Of a DNA stretch of 64,000 nucleotides, positions 11,160 through 22,169 are shown in pieces. Source of the DNA: Perilla frutescens (taxonomy: Eukaryota > Streptophyta > Magnoliopsida > Lamiales > Lamiaceae); contig BRKX01000004.1 of assembly GCA_026008535.1 (NCBI GenBank), positions 29,082,501-29,146,500 of the forward strand. The letters run 5' to 3'. The position numbers were made by a program, and so were the translations under genes. The first letter of the stretch is position 1. Each line of letters begins with the position of its first letter. The notes beneath the pieces are model-generated. The model was given only the letters and a program-made list of their open reading frames with translations. It was not told the origin of the DNA and did not search any database.

Positions 11160-11367
11160 GATAGCCTAGTGATGGAGTGGTGTTATCTTGAGGCCAAATG
11201 TCTCAAGTTCGAATCCCACCACCAACACCACTAGGTGTGAGCCTGTCACACCTGGCCTGCCAAGTGTGGTTTACGTCCCTTATGTGGTTTGCAAGTTATT
11301 ACATAGGGGCGAGATTTACCCAGTGCGCACCTTAATAGTGGTTGCGGGTTACCCTCGACATAAAAAA
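11160..11367 (+). mobile_element. tRNA-derived SINE, copy 4
   Basis: A box TAGCCTAGTGATGG, B box CAAGTTCGAATCCC (the best match of the four to a canonical B box), same body and tail. The hAT-like element at 10803-11151 separates it from copy 3. With that element removed, copies 3 and 4 are joined by TGTCCCCTTGGGG, the same junction that precedes copy 3. Confidence 0.85.
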
Positions 11368-11401
11368 GGGGGGTCAAGTTACATATTTGTTTATATTGGG
11401 G

Positions 11402-12203
11402 AAATTACATCTTATTTTCTCAACTATTAATGGTTTAACAAAAATGACATGAATTATGATTAATTACATCTTATGTTCTAAAACTATTGGCATATTAAAA
11501 ATTTGTCTTAAGAGCCAAATTTCGGCCACAGGAAAATGACGTGGCTCATCATTGTTGAGATGTAATATTTGATGTGTAAAAAAATGATTAAATTACATTA
11601 TGACATCAATTATTAAAGTTGTAACAAAAATATTTTGAACTATTAAGATTTAACAAAAATGTCATGAACTAGGACTAATAACACCTTATATCCCAAACTA
11701 TTAACATATTAACACATGTGTTCACATAATGGTTTTGAACGTGAATTGATGGATTCATCATCGGTCCTGCTCGACCCAAATGACATCTCAAAATTAAAAA
11801 TCTTACACTAGTTTGTTTTGCTCGTCTCTCTGAAATTTTGAGATGTCATGTGAGTCGAGCAGGATCGAGAATCTATTAAAACGCGTTTAAGACCATTATC
11901 GAAATAAATTTGTCAATACGTTAATAGTTCAACACATTTTTGTTACATCTTAATAGTTCATGACATTTTTGTTACAACTTTAATAATTCATGACATAGGG
12001 TTCAATTTACCCGCATATATGTTCTACATTAAATATTACACATCAACAAATGCGAGCCACGTTATTTTTCCATGGTCGGAATTTGACTCTTTGGATAATT
12101 TTTTTATATCAATAGTTTATGATACATATAGGATGTAATTAGTCATAGTTCAAGATATTTTTATTACAACCTTAATAGTTCATGACACATGACGTAATTT
12201 ACC
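11402..12203. mobile_element. Foldback (long-inverted-repeat) element, about 800 bp
   Basis: Nearly the whole segment is one imperfect palindrome. The left arm begins AAATTACATCTTAT, and the complement of the right end begins GGTAAATTACGTCATG. The arms keep pairing through AATTACATC, ACTATTG, GCCAAATTTCGGCCA / GTCAAATTCCGACCA and GACGTGGCTC. They close at CTCGACCCAAATGACATCTC against GAGATGTCATGTGAGTCGAG, with a loop near 11797-11832. No ORF and no clear target duplication. Superfamily undecided (Mutator-like foldback or MITE). Confidence 0.75.
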
Positions 12204-12960
12204 ATAACTATGCAACAAAAAGGGGGAAAAGGGAGAAAGAAATTGCAGACCTAGTTACAAGTTACAAAATGGTGGTCGACAACGGTGACGACTGTTCCGT
12301 GGACGACGCAATGACACCGATGGGCGATGGCCAGTGGAGATGTTAGACGGGAGGCCCCTGGTACAACGGGACTGGGTTATGTTCTACAACTTGGCCGGTC
12401 GATTCAGAATTAAAATCATATTAATATTATTAAATTTTTTTATACAACTCCAGCCCAACGGGCTATCCCGAGAACCGATCGGGCCAACTCAAATAGCCCG
12501 CTAGCCCAATTCAATTAAAATTCAATATGGTCCATAAAAAACCAACCCGAACCCACCTTTTGGGTTTTTCAATTTGTCGTATGTTTTAAAAGAAAGTTTC
12601 ATTTTAGGTCTGTTCGGGCAATCCCTAGGTATGCATATGTAACTTCCAAACTTTGGCACAAACGCGAAAAAAATGACAAACACCGGGTACTAAAGTATAA
12701 TCAACCCCATTTAAAACATACTAAATGGCAACGAGAGAAATCAATATTGCATGAAAAATACTTAAGAGAAACCCCTTCATCTCGACTGTTTAAGAAAAAA
12801 ACAGATACACTAGAACATTGATATGCCTACGCAATTGAAGTCAGAGCTAATCCAGCATTCTTCAAGAAGTGCAACGTTCTATACAAAGTTGTTTGAAGTA
12901 ATTTTGAGATGCTTTCTATGTATTCTACTGCGTGCTGTGCTATTGATTCGTCATGAGTTA
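12204..12960. other. Non-coding, 3' flank of the ceramidase-family gene
   Basis: No gene recognised. It holds AT-rich stretches and a CCCGAACCCACCTTTTGGG segment. The proximal part should include the 3' untranslated region and polyadenylation signal of the minus-strand gene, but I could not place the cleavage site. Confidence 0.4.
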
Positions 12961-15900
12961 TTACTTATCTCGTTCCTCCACAGGCGCAGCAGAGTATTCA
13001 CATGAGATTTTCTCCACATCGGTGCTGTTCGATTTAACCTTAGTCCACGATATTCGCCACATCCGTAGTAAGCTGATCCTGAAGACGAAAAGGTAAATAA
13101 GAAACTCATCATCCAGCAATTTACAAATGGAAAGTCTCTGAACCGCAACAGAGTATGGCAACGATTGTATAAAAAAATAATGTGATATTCCTATGGGATC
13201 AAGTAGAAAACCAAATCAAATAAAACTCGAGTCCTGATGTGATTCTAGCAAATCAGCCACAAAATGATTATGTCACTTTTGTTGCAGAGCCTAGTATAAT
13301 TCTGTCAATTTCTTGTTATTCAAGCATCTGACTTGTACAGTTGTAATTCTGTCAGTTTCTTTTTATTCCACTCAACAGTACATTTCTTAAGCTACTACAA
13401 ATCACTTGAAGATACTACTACTGTAATTAAAAATCATCACATAGCAAACAAACATGCACAACCAGGCTTGAAGTCGAATACCTAAATGAGCATATATCTC
13501 CTTATGTTGGCAGTTTTATTTTTTTGCTGGGAATGAATGCCATGTGCATGTTTTATAGCCTATAGGATGGATCTTTTGTCTTTGTTAGATAAGACATAAC
13601 TACACTCGCACTTTAATATTCAAAAGTTCCTCGGAAGTCATTGAGCAGCTTAGTCCATCATATCTCATACACTCATATCATGTTATGGTTGCATGAGAGT
13701 TAGCCTCTGTAAAATAAAATGATACCTTTCTTCAGCAACCTCCCTCTTTGCAAGCATAAGAGTTAAGAATACAGGGACCATAGCAGCAAATAAATGCTTA
13801 ATTGTGTGCCCACTCACAATGTGGTGGGTCAAGTTATAAATAGGTACGTCAGCTGCTTCTTCAATTTTAGCTACGAGATAAAAGCCTGCAAAAATAACGA
13901 AGCTTTATTGAGAATGTCAGAAGCTCGTTGAAGGGACACGATTGTAGATACAGACCTGCTGCCCATAGCCAATATGCGGAATGCGTATACATGGGAGGTA
14001 ATAATATAGCCATAACTGGGATAGCAATGCATGGCACAAACTGGACCACAGCATATGGACGGAGGTCGTCAAAAAACCTGGAAACAAGAGAGGAAGTAGC
14101 ATCTTATGAAGATGAAGAAAATTGACAGTCTTAAGCATTATGTAGAATGTCAAATTATTGCATGTGTATGTTACAGATCGATTCATAGAATGGTCTCTAT
14201 ATTTTGTATTTCTGTTATTATCTTTATTTTTCTTATTTAATATAGTTATTTTAGGTTAAGTTACTTTTAGGGTTAAAATATTGAAATGGGGCTAATCCAG
14301 CTTGGGCTCCAAGTTTACTTGGGCTTCAAGTTTAGGTTATTTCTTTTGTTATTTAAGTAGGAGGTTAGTCGTCATTGAGATCATCGAAAGATCATTAGAA
14401 AATTGAGGAAGCCGCTTGGCTTTAGGCAGGAAGAACAGGAAGTTTCTTCCTGATCGGCGCTTGGTGCTTGGGCAGGCTTCGGCCTGAGATTTTGTAATTT
14501 TCTGTTCGTTCTATTCCACTTTATTTATTTTCTCTAAGTAATTTCACCCTTAACTCTAACAATTTGGTCCGACCTGCTGGATCTGGGCGGGCTGCGGAAA
14601 GGGACTACCCGATGGTGGGCCTAGGGGTTGCCACCCGGATGTGGGCCCAAAGGGGGTTGCCACCCGGAAGTGGGCCTTGGTGTGGGTTGCCACCCGGAGT
14701 GTGCCGTCCGTGGACGTCCGGTTTGAAAGGGGGATGGATTGTTACAATATCCCACATCGATTCCACATGAAAGTGTGGAAGGGTATATAAGTGGGGGTCA
14801 ACCCTTCACCTTTGACCATGGTTTTGGGTTAAGTTAGGGCTCCCTATCTTATATGCCTAACAGTGTACCAACCACCACTTAGCCACATCCCAGTCTGGAA
14901 CTTTTTGTTATCATATAAAGGCTTAGCAACATGTTTGAAACTCAGATGTGTACACACAATATAAAAGCCAATCCTACTTAACCATCAGCTTATACCTTCT
15001 AAATGAAACTTATACCGATTCACATAAAATTAAAAAAAAAAAAGAAAAATCACAAAAAAGTGGCAAGAAAATTGCTAAGAAATTAACAAAAAAAAAAATC
15101 AAGTGCCATCAACAGCCAAGGTAGATATCATCTCGTACTGAACAAGGAAGCTTACCTCCAATATAAAATGCTGACTATGCCCGCTAAGATAAGGGGTACT
15201 ATGGAAAAGGTTCCCTTACGTGCATCTACTCTCTCAATAATGAATATCGCAATGATAGATGTGAACGCCACAGTCATCTACAGCATCACATTGTAAGGGG
15301 TCATTCTTTAGCATTGCTAAATAAAGAAATACACCACTTAATTGAAATTAGGCAAAACACGCCATGTCATGCAATTCATATTTAAAGACAGCATACTGGT
15401 AAGCGATCCCACACAAGGCGAGCATCATTAGGTTCCAGGTGATAGTAAGAAGAACCAAAAGCAACGGCTGCAACGCCTACAAAGAAGAATGTCCAGCCAC
15501 AGACTTCACCTGGCAAGCTTTTTGAGCATCAACAGATGAAGAAAATTCTAGCAGTTAGAAATTGCCAGGAACGACCAGCCAAAGCAACTATACCGCCTTA
15601 AAATACGAAAACGAGCAACTTTATACCTTAGCTTAAAGTAGTTCCCGTAATAACAAAGTACAAGGCCAACTATACCAACTACGAGGAAGGGGAAATTTGA
15701 AATCACATTCAACGCATTTGGGATTCCTGAAAAGATCAAATGGTAAGCGAACGAAACGTCAGAGCAGCAGTTACAGTTGCGAGGCAAATTCTTGATCTTC
15801 TTCTTAAGTTACAGGAAAAACACTGTTTGTAAAAAAAAATATAGTTATTACAATTTAGAAGAACACCATCTACATTCAGGAAAGGACGCATAAAACGAAC

Positions 15901-16294
15901 ATGTGATTAATTTACAATTCAAGAGAAATCACACAAATTCACTAAGAATGATTTCTTATACAAAGTGATCAGATTCAATGCGAAAAATAGCAACTGACAA
16001 AAATAAAAAATGAATAGCCGGAAACACTAACATCCACCTTTCTAATACTAGAAATCCCAAATCTCAACCGTGTAAACACTACTGCACTCAACAAGGAAAT
16101 AAAATACCTAAAACAAAGCCCCAAACACCAATTAAAGAAAAAAGTTAAGAAATGAACAAAAAACCACCGAAGAATTCACGCTGATCGGCGAAATTGTGAT
16201 ATTCTTGAGACTGAGGAATCGCCGGAGTTACTAACATTAGTACTACGAAACAAAGGATTGCGACGCCCCATACTATCGCTGTCCGTTTCCTCAT
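12961..16294 (-). CDS. Alkaline-ceramidase-family membrane protein, seven exons
   Basis: Minus-strand gene; coding exons 16168-16294, 15627-15726, 15397-15517, 15156-15277, 13956-14077, 13726-13885, 12961-13078. Total 870 nt, 289 residues plus stop, all junctions in phase with GT/AG introns. The protein starts MRKRTAIVWGVAILC and is strongly hydrophobic, with about seven or eight membrane segments (near residues 7-26, 50-66, 85-101, 118-131, 142-158, 175-190, 199-212, 240-256). Family marks: GSSYYHLEPNDARLVWDRLP (exon 3, with the Ser, His and Asp of the ceramidase/CREST group) and THHIVSGHTIKH (exon 6, the later His pair). Known role of the family: zinc-dependent hydrolysis of (phyto)ceramide to sphingoid base and fatty acid in ER/Golgi membranes. 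Substrate here is inferred. Exon 3 has two possible acceptors 8 nt apart; only AAAAAG before CTTGCCAG keeps the frame. Exon calls are from motif and phase, not transcripts. Confidence 0.9.
14213..14863 (+). mobile_element. LTR-like insertion(s) in intron 4 of the ceramidase-family gene
   Basis: Intron 4 (14078-15155) is enlarged by foreign-looking sequence. One block runs TGTTATTATC...CTCTAACA (14213-14561). A second runs TGTTACAATATCCCACATCG...TATGCCTAACA (about 14739-14863), an opening typical of plant copia LTRs with a TATATAAG box at about 14783. Between them GGTTGCCACCCGGA recurs three times. Both blocks have TGTTA/TAACA ends. No perfect target duplication found, so limits and class are uncertain. 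The exons either side splice in phase. Confidence 0.45.
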
Positions 16295-17180
16295 CTCAAT
16301 CTTGAGTTGGATCAAAATCCAAATTAGGTACTGGGGTTTTCTTTTGCTGTTTTGGGATTGAGATTTAACTTAAGAAGAGAAAGAGGTCGTCACGCGCTTT
16401 CATAGTAATTCGAGGTGGATATACTTAAAAAATCGCAACGTTATAGTTAGATTATAGGGTCAAGTCTCGTATACGGTAAATTCTAGCGTAGGCGGTAAAT
16501 TCTAGCGTACATGCACCCCCTAGAAATGTATCCAGAATTCACTATTTTTTATAGGCAAACACTTGCATGTATCATGATGCAAATAACATTATATGAGACG
16601 GGCCAGTCAAATCCGCTTTTGACTCGGTCAACGCGGGTCAACCCACTTTGACTAGGTCAACCCATAAAAAAAACTGTCCAAAGTGAGTACCAACCTTCCT
16701 ATTAAAAAGTATCACAAAACATTCAAAAAGTACTATCTGTATCATTAAAAAGTAAGGGGTCTGCTAGTTATTTTATATAAGTTTATTTAGTTCAAATTCT
16801 GATTTTTTTTTTTCAGTTTTTATATTGTATGTGTTGAGATTAATCTAAAACAATCATCATTCCAAGAATTTGCAAGGGAAAGCAAAACACGAGTTCGGTA
16901 AAATAAAAAGTACTATGCGGTAAGCAGAAAAGTATCAAGTACGATAAAGAAAGGTATCAGCCTAAGATTAATACTATCATCATTCCAACTTCAATAAAAA
17001 GTACCATGTGCCACATGGCACGCTCGCGTGGGGCCACGAGGCCGCCTGAAATAGGCGGAAATAACCGTTGTTGCACGCAAGTCCACCTCTTTTTCATATG
17101 ATAAAAATTTGTATGAGATCGTTTACTCTTACATTTAACGGATTTCTCCCGATCTGACCTGGCTAAGTCCCGACTCCGGC
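16295..17180. other. Intergenic region, promoter side of the ceramidase-family gene
   Basis: 16295-16440 should hold the 5' leader of the minus-strand gene; I see no convincing TATA box. Further on are a short direct repeat GGTAAATTCTAGCGTA (about 16477 and 16494), a cluster of GGTCAACCC / GGTCAACG motifs near 16625-16665, and repeated AAAAAGTA(C/T) words. No gene seen. Confidence 0.4.
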
Positions 17181-17183
17181 CAT

Positions 17184-17194
17184 ATATATATTAA
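17184..17194 (+). promoter_or_regulatory. Putative TATA box of the 17.3-kb transcription unit
   Basis: CATATATATATT precedes a C/T-rich leader (TTCTCTCTCCC, TCTCTCCCC, repeated CCGGCGATTCTCTCCC) that runs to an ATG at 17361. A Y-rich leader after TATA is typical of plant promoters. Inferred. Confidence 0.4.
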
Positions 17195-17360
17195 AAAAAA
17201 ATCGAATCATCATCATCCCTTCTCTCTCCCGCGATTCTCTCCCCACGAATCTTCTCTCTCACCATCTCTTCCATCTTCAAACCACCGGCGATTCTCTCCC
17301 TACAACGGCTGCATCTCCCTACAGCCGCACTCTCCACGATCTTCTCCACTGCTTAAATCT

Positions 17361-19241
17361 ATGTATCCTCCCCCCCAACGCACCAATTACCGTCAACCAT
17401 CGCGACCACCGCCGCAGGAAGTTGTGCGACCACCACCACCACCACCAACTATCGCGACCACCGGCGCCGCAGTCCTATTCGAAACCGGCACTATATCGTC
17501 AACATCTCTGGCGCAGAGTTCAACTTGTTATTGTAAGTTTATCTAGGACTTTTAATTTATAGCATTTTAATTTAGAATAACACAAAATAATACATTGATT
17601 TGAGACATAGATATTGTGTTCGTTCTATTTAGGGGCTAATAATTTTTGTTTTTTTGGTTCTGTTTAGTACCAAGACTAATAATATTTCTATATCAATTGT
17701 CTGATGCTTTTTGTAAATTTTGAAATGTTGGAAGACACTATAGTGTGGCTATAGTTGCTTGTTTTATTGATAGTGATACTTAATTGCATTGGTAGTGATT
17801 CTTAAGTGAATTATTAGTGATACATAACATCATTGTTTATAGTAGTTGATCAAAAATTAAAAACTACTGCTGCAAACCAGTTGTATACTTGTGTCATTAA
17901 AACATGTTAAAATGGCATGAGTTTGTGTAAAATTTTAATTTACTTAATCCGCTGTATCTATGCCCTGTTTATTGTATTTGGTTTAGTAAATCTACTGCGT
18001 GTTATGCTTACTGTTGCGGTTTGTTCTTAAAATTCAAATACGCTCTTGCAATTCTTGTTCATTATTAGTTATACTTCATTAAATTAATAATGATGCTTAC
18101 ATGAATTATTGTTGATACTCTGCTGTATTTTTTAGGAAGTTGATATTCTGCTTACAAGTTATGTCCCATGAAATTTTATAATATTTAAGATGCTAGTATT
18201 GAATGTCAGTTTTATGAATTACCAAATCACTCCACTAATATAATTGATTATTATGATGAAATTGAAGGATTGTTGTTCATCATGGCAATGATGCTTTTAT
18301 TGGAGTCAAATAATGCACCTTTTCTCATGTGTTGTTAACTTCTTTATTTCAGTTTTTGTGTTCAAATTGTATGCTTTTAATTTAGTTGTGAGAATTTAGG
18401 AACTTTATTGTAGTATTATAAATGTTATGATAATTTCGTTTATACATTTGTGATCTATGTGATTTTACAATTTAGGGTTTTTTATATTTTGTGATTTCAT
18501 AATCTCTTTGTTGTATTTATTTGGAATGATAAATTGAATTTGCTCTGCTCTGCAAATTGTTATTTGCTCGTCTGTATTGTTATTGTAGTTGCAGCTTCTG
18601 CTCTGCAAATTGTTCTTTGCTCGTTCAATTTGAGTAATATTGAAAAATCGTAATAATATAAATGAGATCAATAATGAGCTGATTTCAAATTACTTGGGTT
18701 TTTAATTTATTTGTGAGAATTTAGGAACTTCATTGTCTGCTAACACTTATGCGATCTGCATCTTAGTCACATTGAGAAAGCTGAAGCAATTTGAGCAATT
18801 TTGATAGCTAGCTAGCTAGCTGCAATATTGTGAAGTGAATTAATGTTTCTAGTGTGCATGACTCTGTGAAAGTGAATTAATGTTGTTGTTGTGTTGGTTT
18901 ATCTGCTATTGCGAAAGGAAATTAATGTTTCTAGTGTGCATGACTTCATAAGAGTGTTGATATATACTTTAATTTGGAATTAATGTAATCTGGTATTCTG
19001 TTGTTCTGCTCTAGTCTGCCATTATGTTATATTTTAATCTGAGAATTCTGCAACCTTGTTATGTATACACATGTTCCTTTCTTCATTATGTATATATCTG
19101 AAGTGATCATTCTTAAACTTCATTTCATGTTTAGTTGTTAAAATTCATTTGGGGTTTATGAACCTTCATTTGATTTATATTGTAGTGAAGAGGACTCTGG
19201 TGTTAAGGGATCTGAGGATGAACATAAACAATCTGATGATA
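17361..19241 (+). pseudogene. 5' end of an unrecognised plus-strand transcription unit, truncated
   Basis: The first exon opens with ATG at 17361 and encodes a Pro-rich peptide (MYPPPQRTNYRQPSRPPPQE, then RPPPPPP). GTAAGT at about 17533 is a strong donor. A long AT-rich intron follows, then TTGTAG and a short acidic exon at about 19185-19238 (EDSGVKGSEDEHKQSDD in one frame) ending in GTAATT. The downstream gene body is missing because the copia LTR starts at 19601. Acidic exons behind a long repeat-laden intron recall plant Mutator/FAR1-type genes, but nothing diagnostic is present. Product unknown. Confidence 0.35.
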
Positions 19242-19450
19242 GGTAATTCTTGTTCATTATTAGTGATAATTCATTCCATTGATAATGATGCCTAACTGAA
19301 TTATTAGTGATACTTCATTTCATTGTTAAGGAAGTTGATCAAAAGTTAAACATCTGACATGCAAGTTTTGTTCATTATTATTGATACTTTATTGCGTTTA
19401 TAATGATGTTTAACTGAATTATTAGTGATACTTTATTGTATTGTTATTGA
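17760..19450 (+). repeat. Dispersed short repeats around ATTATTAGTGATAC
   Basis: Imperfect copies of a 40-60 bp phrase (TTGTTCATTATTAGTGATACTTCATT..ATTGATAATGATGCTTAACTGAATTATTAGTGATAC) recur near 17768, 17815, 18050-18110, 19245-19320 and 19370-19440. All are in the same orientation and lie in the introns of the preceding unit. The origin looks like scattered tandem decay. Confidence 0.55.
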
Positions 19451-19600
19451 TGTTAAGGAAGTTATTAATGTTTTTTTAATTTTATTTATGTTTTTAACAT
19501 GATAGACACTGTTAGCAGCTGCTCACAAGGGGATGTAAATGTAGGAGTTGTGCATAAGTTGGTGGAATGTGAGAGTTGTGGTTGTGTGAATGTAGAAGAT

Positions 19601-20909
19601 TGAAATTGCACACCCGTGTGAGAAGTATCTGTTTGCACAATGTTCACAGAAAAGTTGTTGAACGTTATAGATATGTTCACAATAAAGTTCAAGAATATTA
19701 TTGTGAACGTTAAGACAATTTGCAGAAAGTAAAGTATGCAGAGATTTGGTAACCCTATTCGATCAACCGATCTATGTCAGTGGGACTTGTCAGGTCCGTG
19801 GAAAATAATTTACTACTCCGGTGTCATGTTTACTGAGTCTTTTACACGTAGCTAACCTCCCGTCACTCATTACCCTTTCTACCCGTACACCCTCTTTCAC
19901 TGAATTGAATTGTGAGATCCCCTCACAATCTAGAAATCTAACCTATCTAGTTCCCACAGAAAATATCTCCCGATACTCCTTTTGACAGTGTATGGACAAG
20001 TGTGTTTCAATACACGATGACTAGAATACTAATCTCTAGTCTAAGACATTACCGAAATTATGTGGCTCAAAATAGTTAGAGCTCTTAAAATAATAATGTG
20101 CAGTTTCTTGTTTACGATGTGTTCTTTACGTATGTAACATGTCTGATCCCTTAGCTATTTATAGATGAAAAGAGAGAACCTAATCAAGGGAACATAAATC
20201 CTAATTTGATTCTGAAATAAACAAGGAAACTTTCCTTGTTTAGAACCGAGATCAAACTCGAACTATGATAGGAATTCTTCCATGTATAGAACTATGCCTT
20301 TGACTTCTATCTTGAACTCTTCTTGTAGCTTATGGATAGATCTCTGAATCTTCTCTTGGTTGTAAACCTTAAACAGCTCCATCGATCTTTGGAAGAATAA
20401 ACTGGATAAAGGATGTTCATGTAAACGTTCAAGAATGTGACAATGAACATTGTTGATCTTTGAGTCTTCTCTTCAGATACAAACATCCATGTACTTTTCA
20501 ATATACATTGTTGATCTTGAATCTTCACATCAGGTAGCACAGCGGAATGTTTTTTATGTTCACATACTGTCTTCAGGCTATCACTTAAGCTAGCTGGCAG
20601 TACATATCGTGTTGAACAATTTATGTTGTGGCACAATGCACAATAGTCTTCTTCTCAGCTTAATCTAAACTCCTTGCTTTGAGCTGTCTTTAGGAAGTTT
20701 AAATCACGTTCACGTACATTGTGATGAACGTTGTCCAGAATAGTAGAAATGTACTTGTAAAAACCAAATACAAAAGTGATTTATGAATTGCCACAAAGAT
20801 GAATGACAATCAACCACTTATAACAAAAGCAATGTAGAGCTCTTGATAAACAAACATAGTGCTTGTGATACTGTTCAATCCATCTTAACAGATTGATGTC
20901 ACAAAGGCA
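19601..20909 (-). repeat. 3' LTR of the SIRE-like element
   Basis: Starts TGAAATTGCACACCC on the plus strand and ends near ACAAAGGCA; about 1309 bp. Its first 530 bp match 52029-52562 (for example TGGTAACCCT, GGGACTTGTCA, CACTACTCCGGTGTCA, CAATACACGATGACT). Contains repeated GAACGTT / AATGTTCA words. The right end is set by the polypurine tract next to it. Confidence 0.8.
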
Positions 20910-20929
20910 CTAATAATCTCCCCCTTTAT
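20910..20929 (-). other. Polypurine tract of the SIRE-like element
   Basis: On the minus strand GATAAAGGGGGAGATTA, next to the 3' LTR, the position expected for priming plus-strand DNA. Confidence 0.75.
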
Positions 20930-21430
20930 CTTTATCTGTGGGCAAATCAGCTCCTTTGTTTTTCCAGGTGCAACTCCTTCATGTTTCCTTGAATGTCTTC
21001 AACAGCAGCAGGGACGTTCACCTAAATCTTCATGAACTTTGCAATGAATCTTCAACTCTGTTTTTATTTCTTTTTCTTCATATTTTTCTTTTTATTTTTA
21101 TCAGAGCAATTTTTTCTTTTAAGAAAATCATTATCAATTCAGAGATAAAAGTGACAAAGATGGATGATTGCTAATGTAATTTAAGGTGAGGCGATTACAG
21201 AGCAATTACATCAATGATTGAAGCTCAAAGTAAAGAGCTTCACAAAAAAAAGACTCAGACATAAGTCTTTTGAGGATGAAAAAAAAAAACAGATCAAATT
21301 TTTCAGAAAAATTAATATTCCCCCTATTTGCCTACAGATATGGTAAAGGAATATCAGTAGAAGAGAGCTTTAGATTATTTAGACTTGTCTACATCAGACT
21401 GTGCAGACTCAAAGTCTTTTCCCTTTTCTT

Positions 21431-21511
21431 CCTCCTCTTCTTCTTCTTCTTCTTCTTCTTCTTCTTCTTCTTCTTCTTCTTCTTCTTCTTCTTCTTCTTC
21501 TTCTTCCTCCT
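21431..21511. repeat. (TTC)n microsatellite
   Basis: About 80 bp of nearly pure TTC on the plus strand, interrupted by CCTCC at both ends. On the minus strand it reads GAA and encodes the poly-Glu tract of the element's 3' ORF. Long poly-Ser, poly-Phe or poly-Lys frames here are artefacts of the repeat. Confidence 0.95.
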
Positions 21512-22087
21512 CAGCTTCATTACTACCAGCATGCTCACCTTCTTCCTCAGTCCCCCCTTTCTCCTTTGTAGCTTTTCATTGCTCTTTTTTAGGCACAACC
21601 TTAGATGTTTGCTTTTCAGAACGGGCTGTTGTGCTGGGGTGGCCTTCTTTCTTTTGAGTGTCTTTACTTTCCTTGACCGCAGTTTGAGCAAATGTGTGAA
21701 GAGATTGTTCTTTGTTAGCATCTGGCCTTAAGAACTCTTCATCTTGAAGAAGTTCTTAAACTTTTTTCCTCTCAGCAGCATGGTCCAGAGTTTGCTAAGC
21801 ATGCAAGGTAATGCATTCTCTCAAATGATTTAGAACTTTGTTACATGTAGAGATATCTGGAGAGGAGGTTGCTGGTGCTTCTTTTGTTTTCTTCTGAGGA
21901 CTAACATGTTTGTGAAGAGAGATCCTTAGCAGATCCTTAGATATAGAAGACTGGTCTGAAGAGACCTTGATGCCAAGAGACTTCTTGGGCTTGATAACAG
22001 AATCCATTATGGTGGCGACATTCTTTCTCTAGCTTTTGATGATGTTGTAGATCAGCATATGATAGACTATAGGAGCCTTAATGAGCT

Positions 22088-22169
22088 CACTCTCTGCCAT
22101 GCTCACCACCTTGTTGAAGACAAATTCACCATAGTCAAATTTCCTTCATGTTCCTATGTGAAATAACAC
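22088..22169 (-). repeat. Left copy of an about 75-bp duplication flanking a family-B LTR
   Basis: CATGCTCACCACCTTGTTGA..TTCATGTTCCTATGTGAAATA occurs here and again at about 23500-23577 with a few substitutions. Both are SIRE 3'-region sequence and flank the family-B LTR at 22166-23497. Confidence 0.85.

Larger units (their letters stand above)
21370..22169 (-). pseudogene. 3' (env-position) ORF of the SIRE-like element, distal part
   Basis: Minus-strand reading, with interruptions, gives MDSVIKPKKSLGIKVSSDQ at 22007 and downstream a Lys/Glu-rich stretch (SEKQTSKVVPKK). It then gives a run of about 25 glutamates from a (GAA)n tract and ends near EGKDFESAQSDVDKSK (about 21385). SIRE-type elements carry an extra ORF after pol in the position of env. 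No signal peptide or membrane segment is seen here, so an envelope role is not supported. The piece at 26210-26596 is its proximal part, separated by later insertions. Broken by stops and insertion. Confidence 0.5.

Noticed and set aside
10229..11430. Short ORFs at 10229-10429, 10342-10788 and 11188-11430
   Set aside because: They run through SINE bodies and share the same translated phrases; no coding signal.
14564..14770. Gly/Pro-rich ORF in intron 4
   Set aside because: Product of the repeated GGTTGCCACCCGGA phrase in a transposon-like insert.
21270..21731. Long poly-Phe, poly-Ser and poly-Lys open frames
   Set aside because: All are readings of the TTC/GAA microsatellite in different frames. 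Only the minus-strand poly-Glu frame fits the element's 3' ORF.
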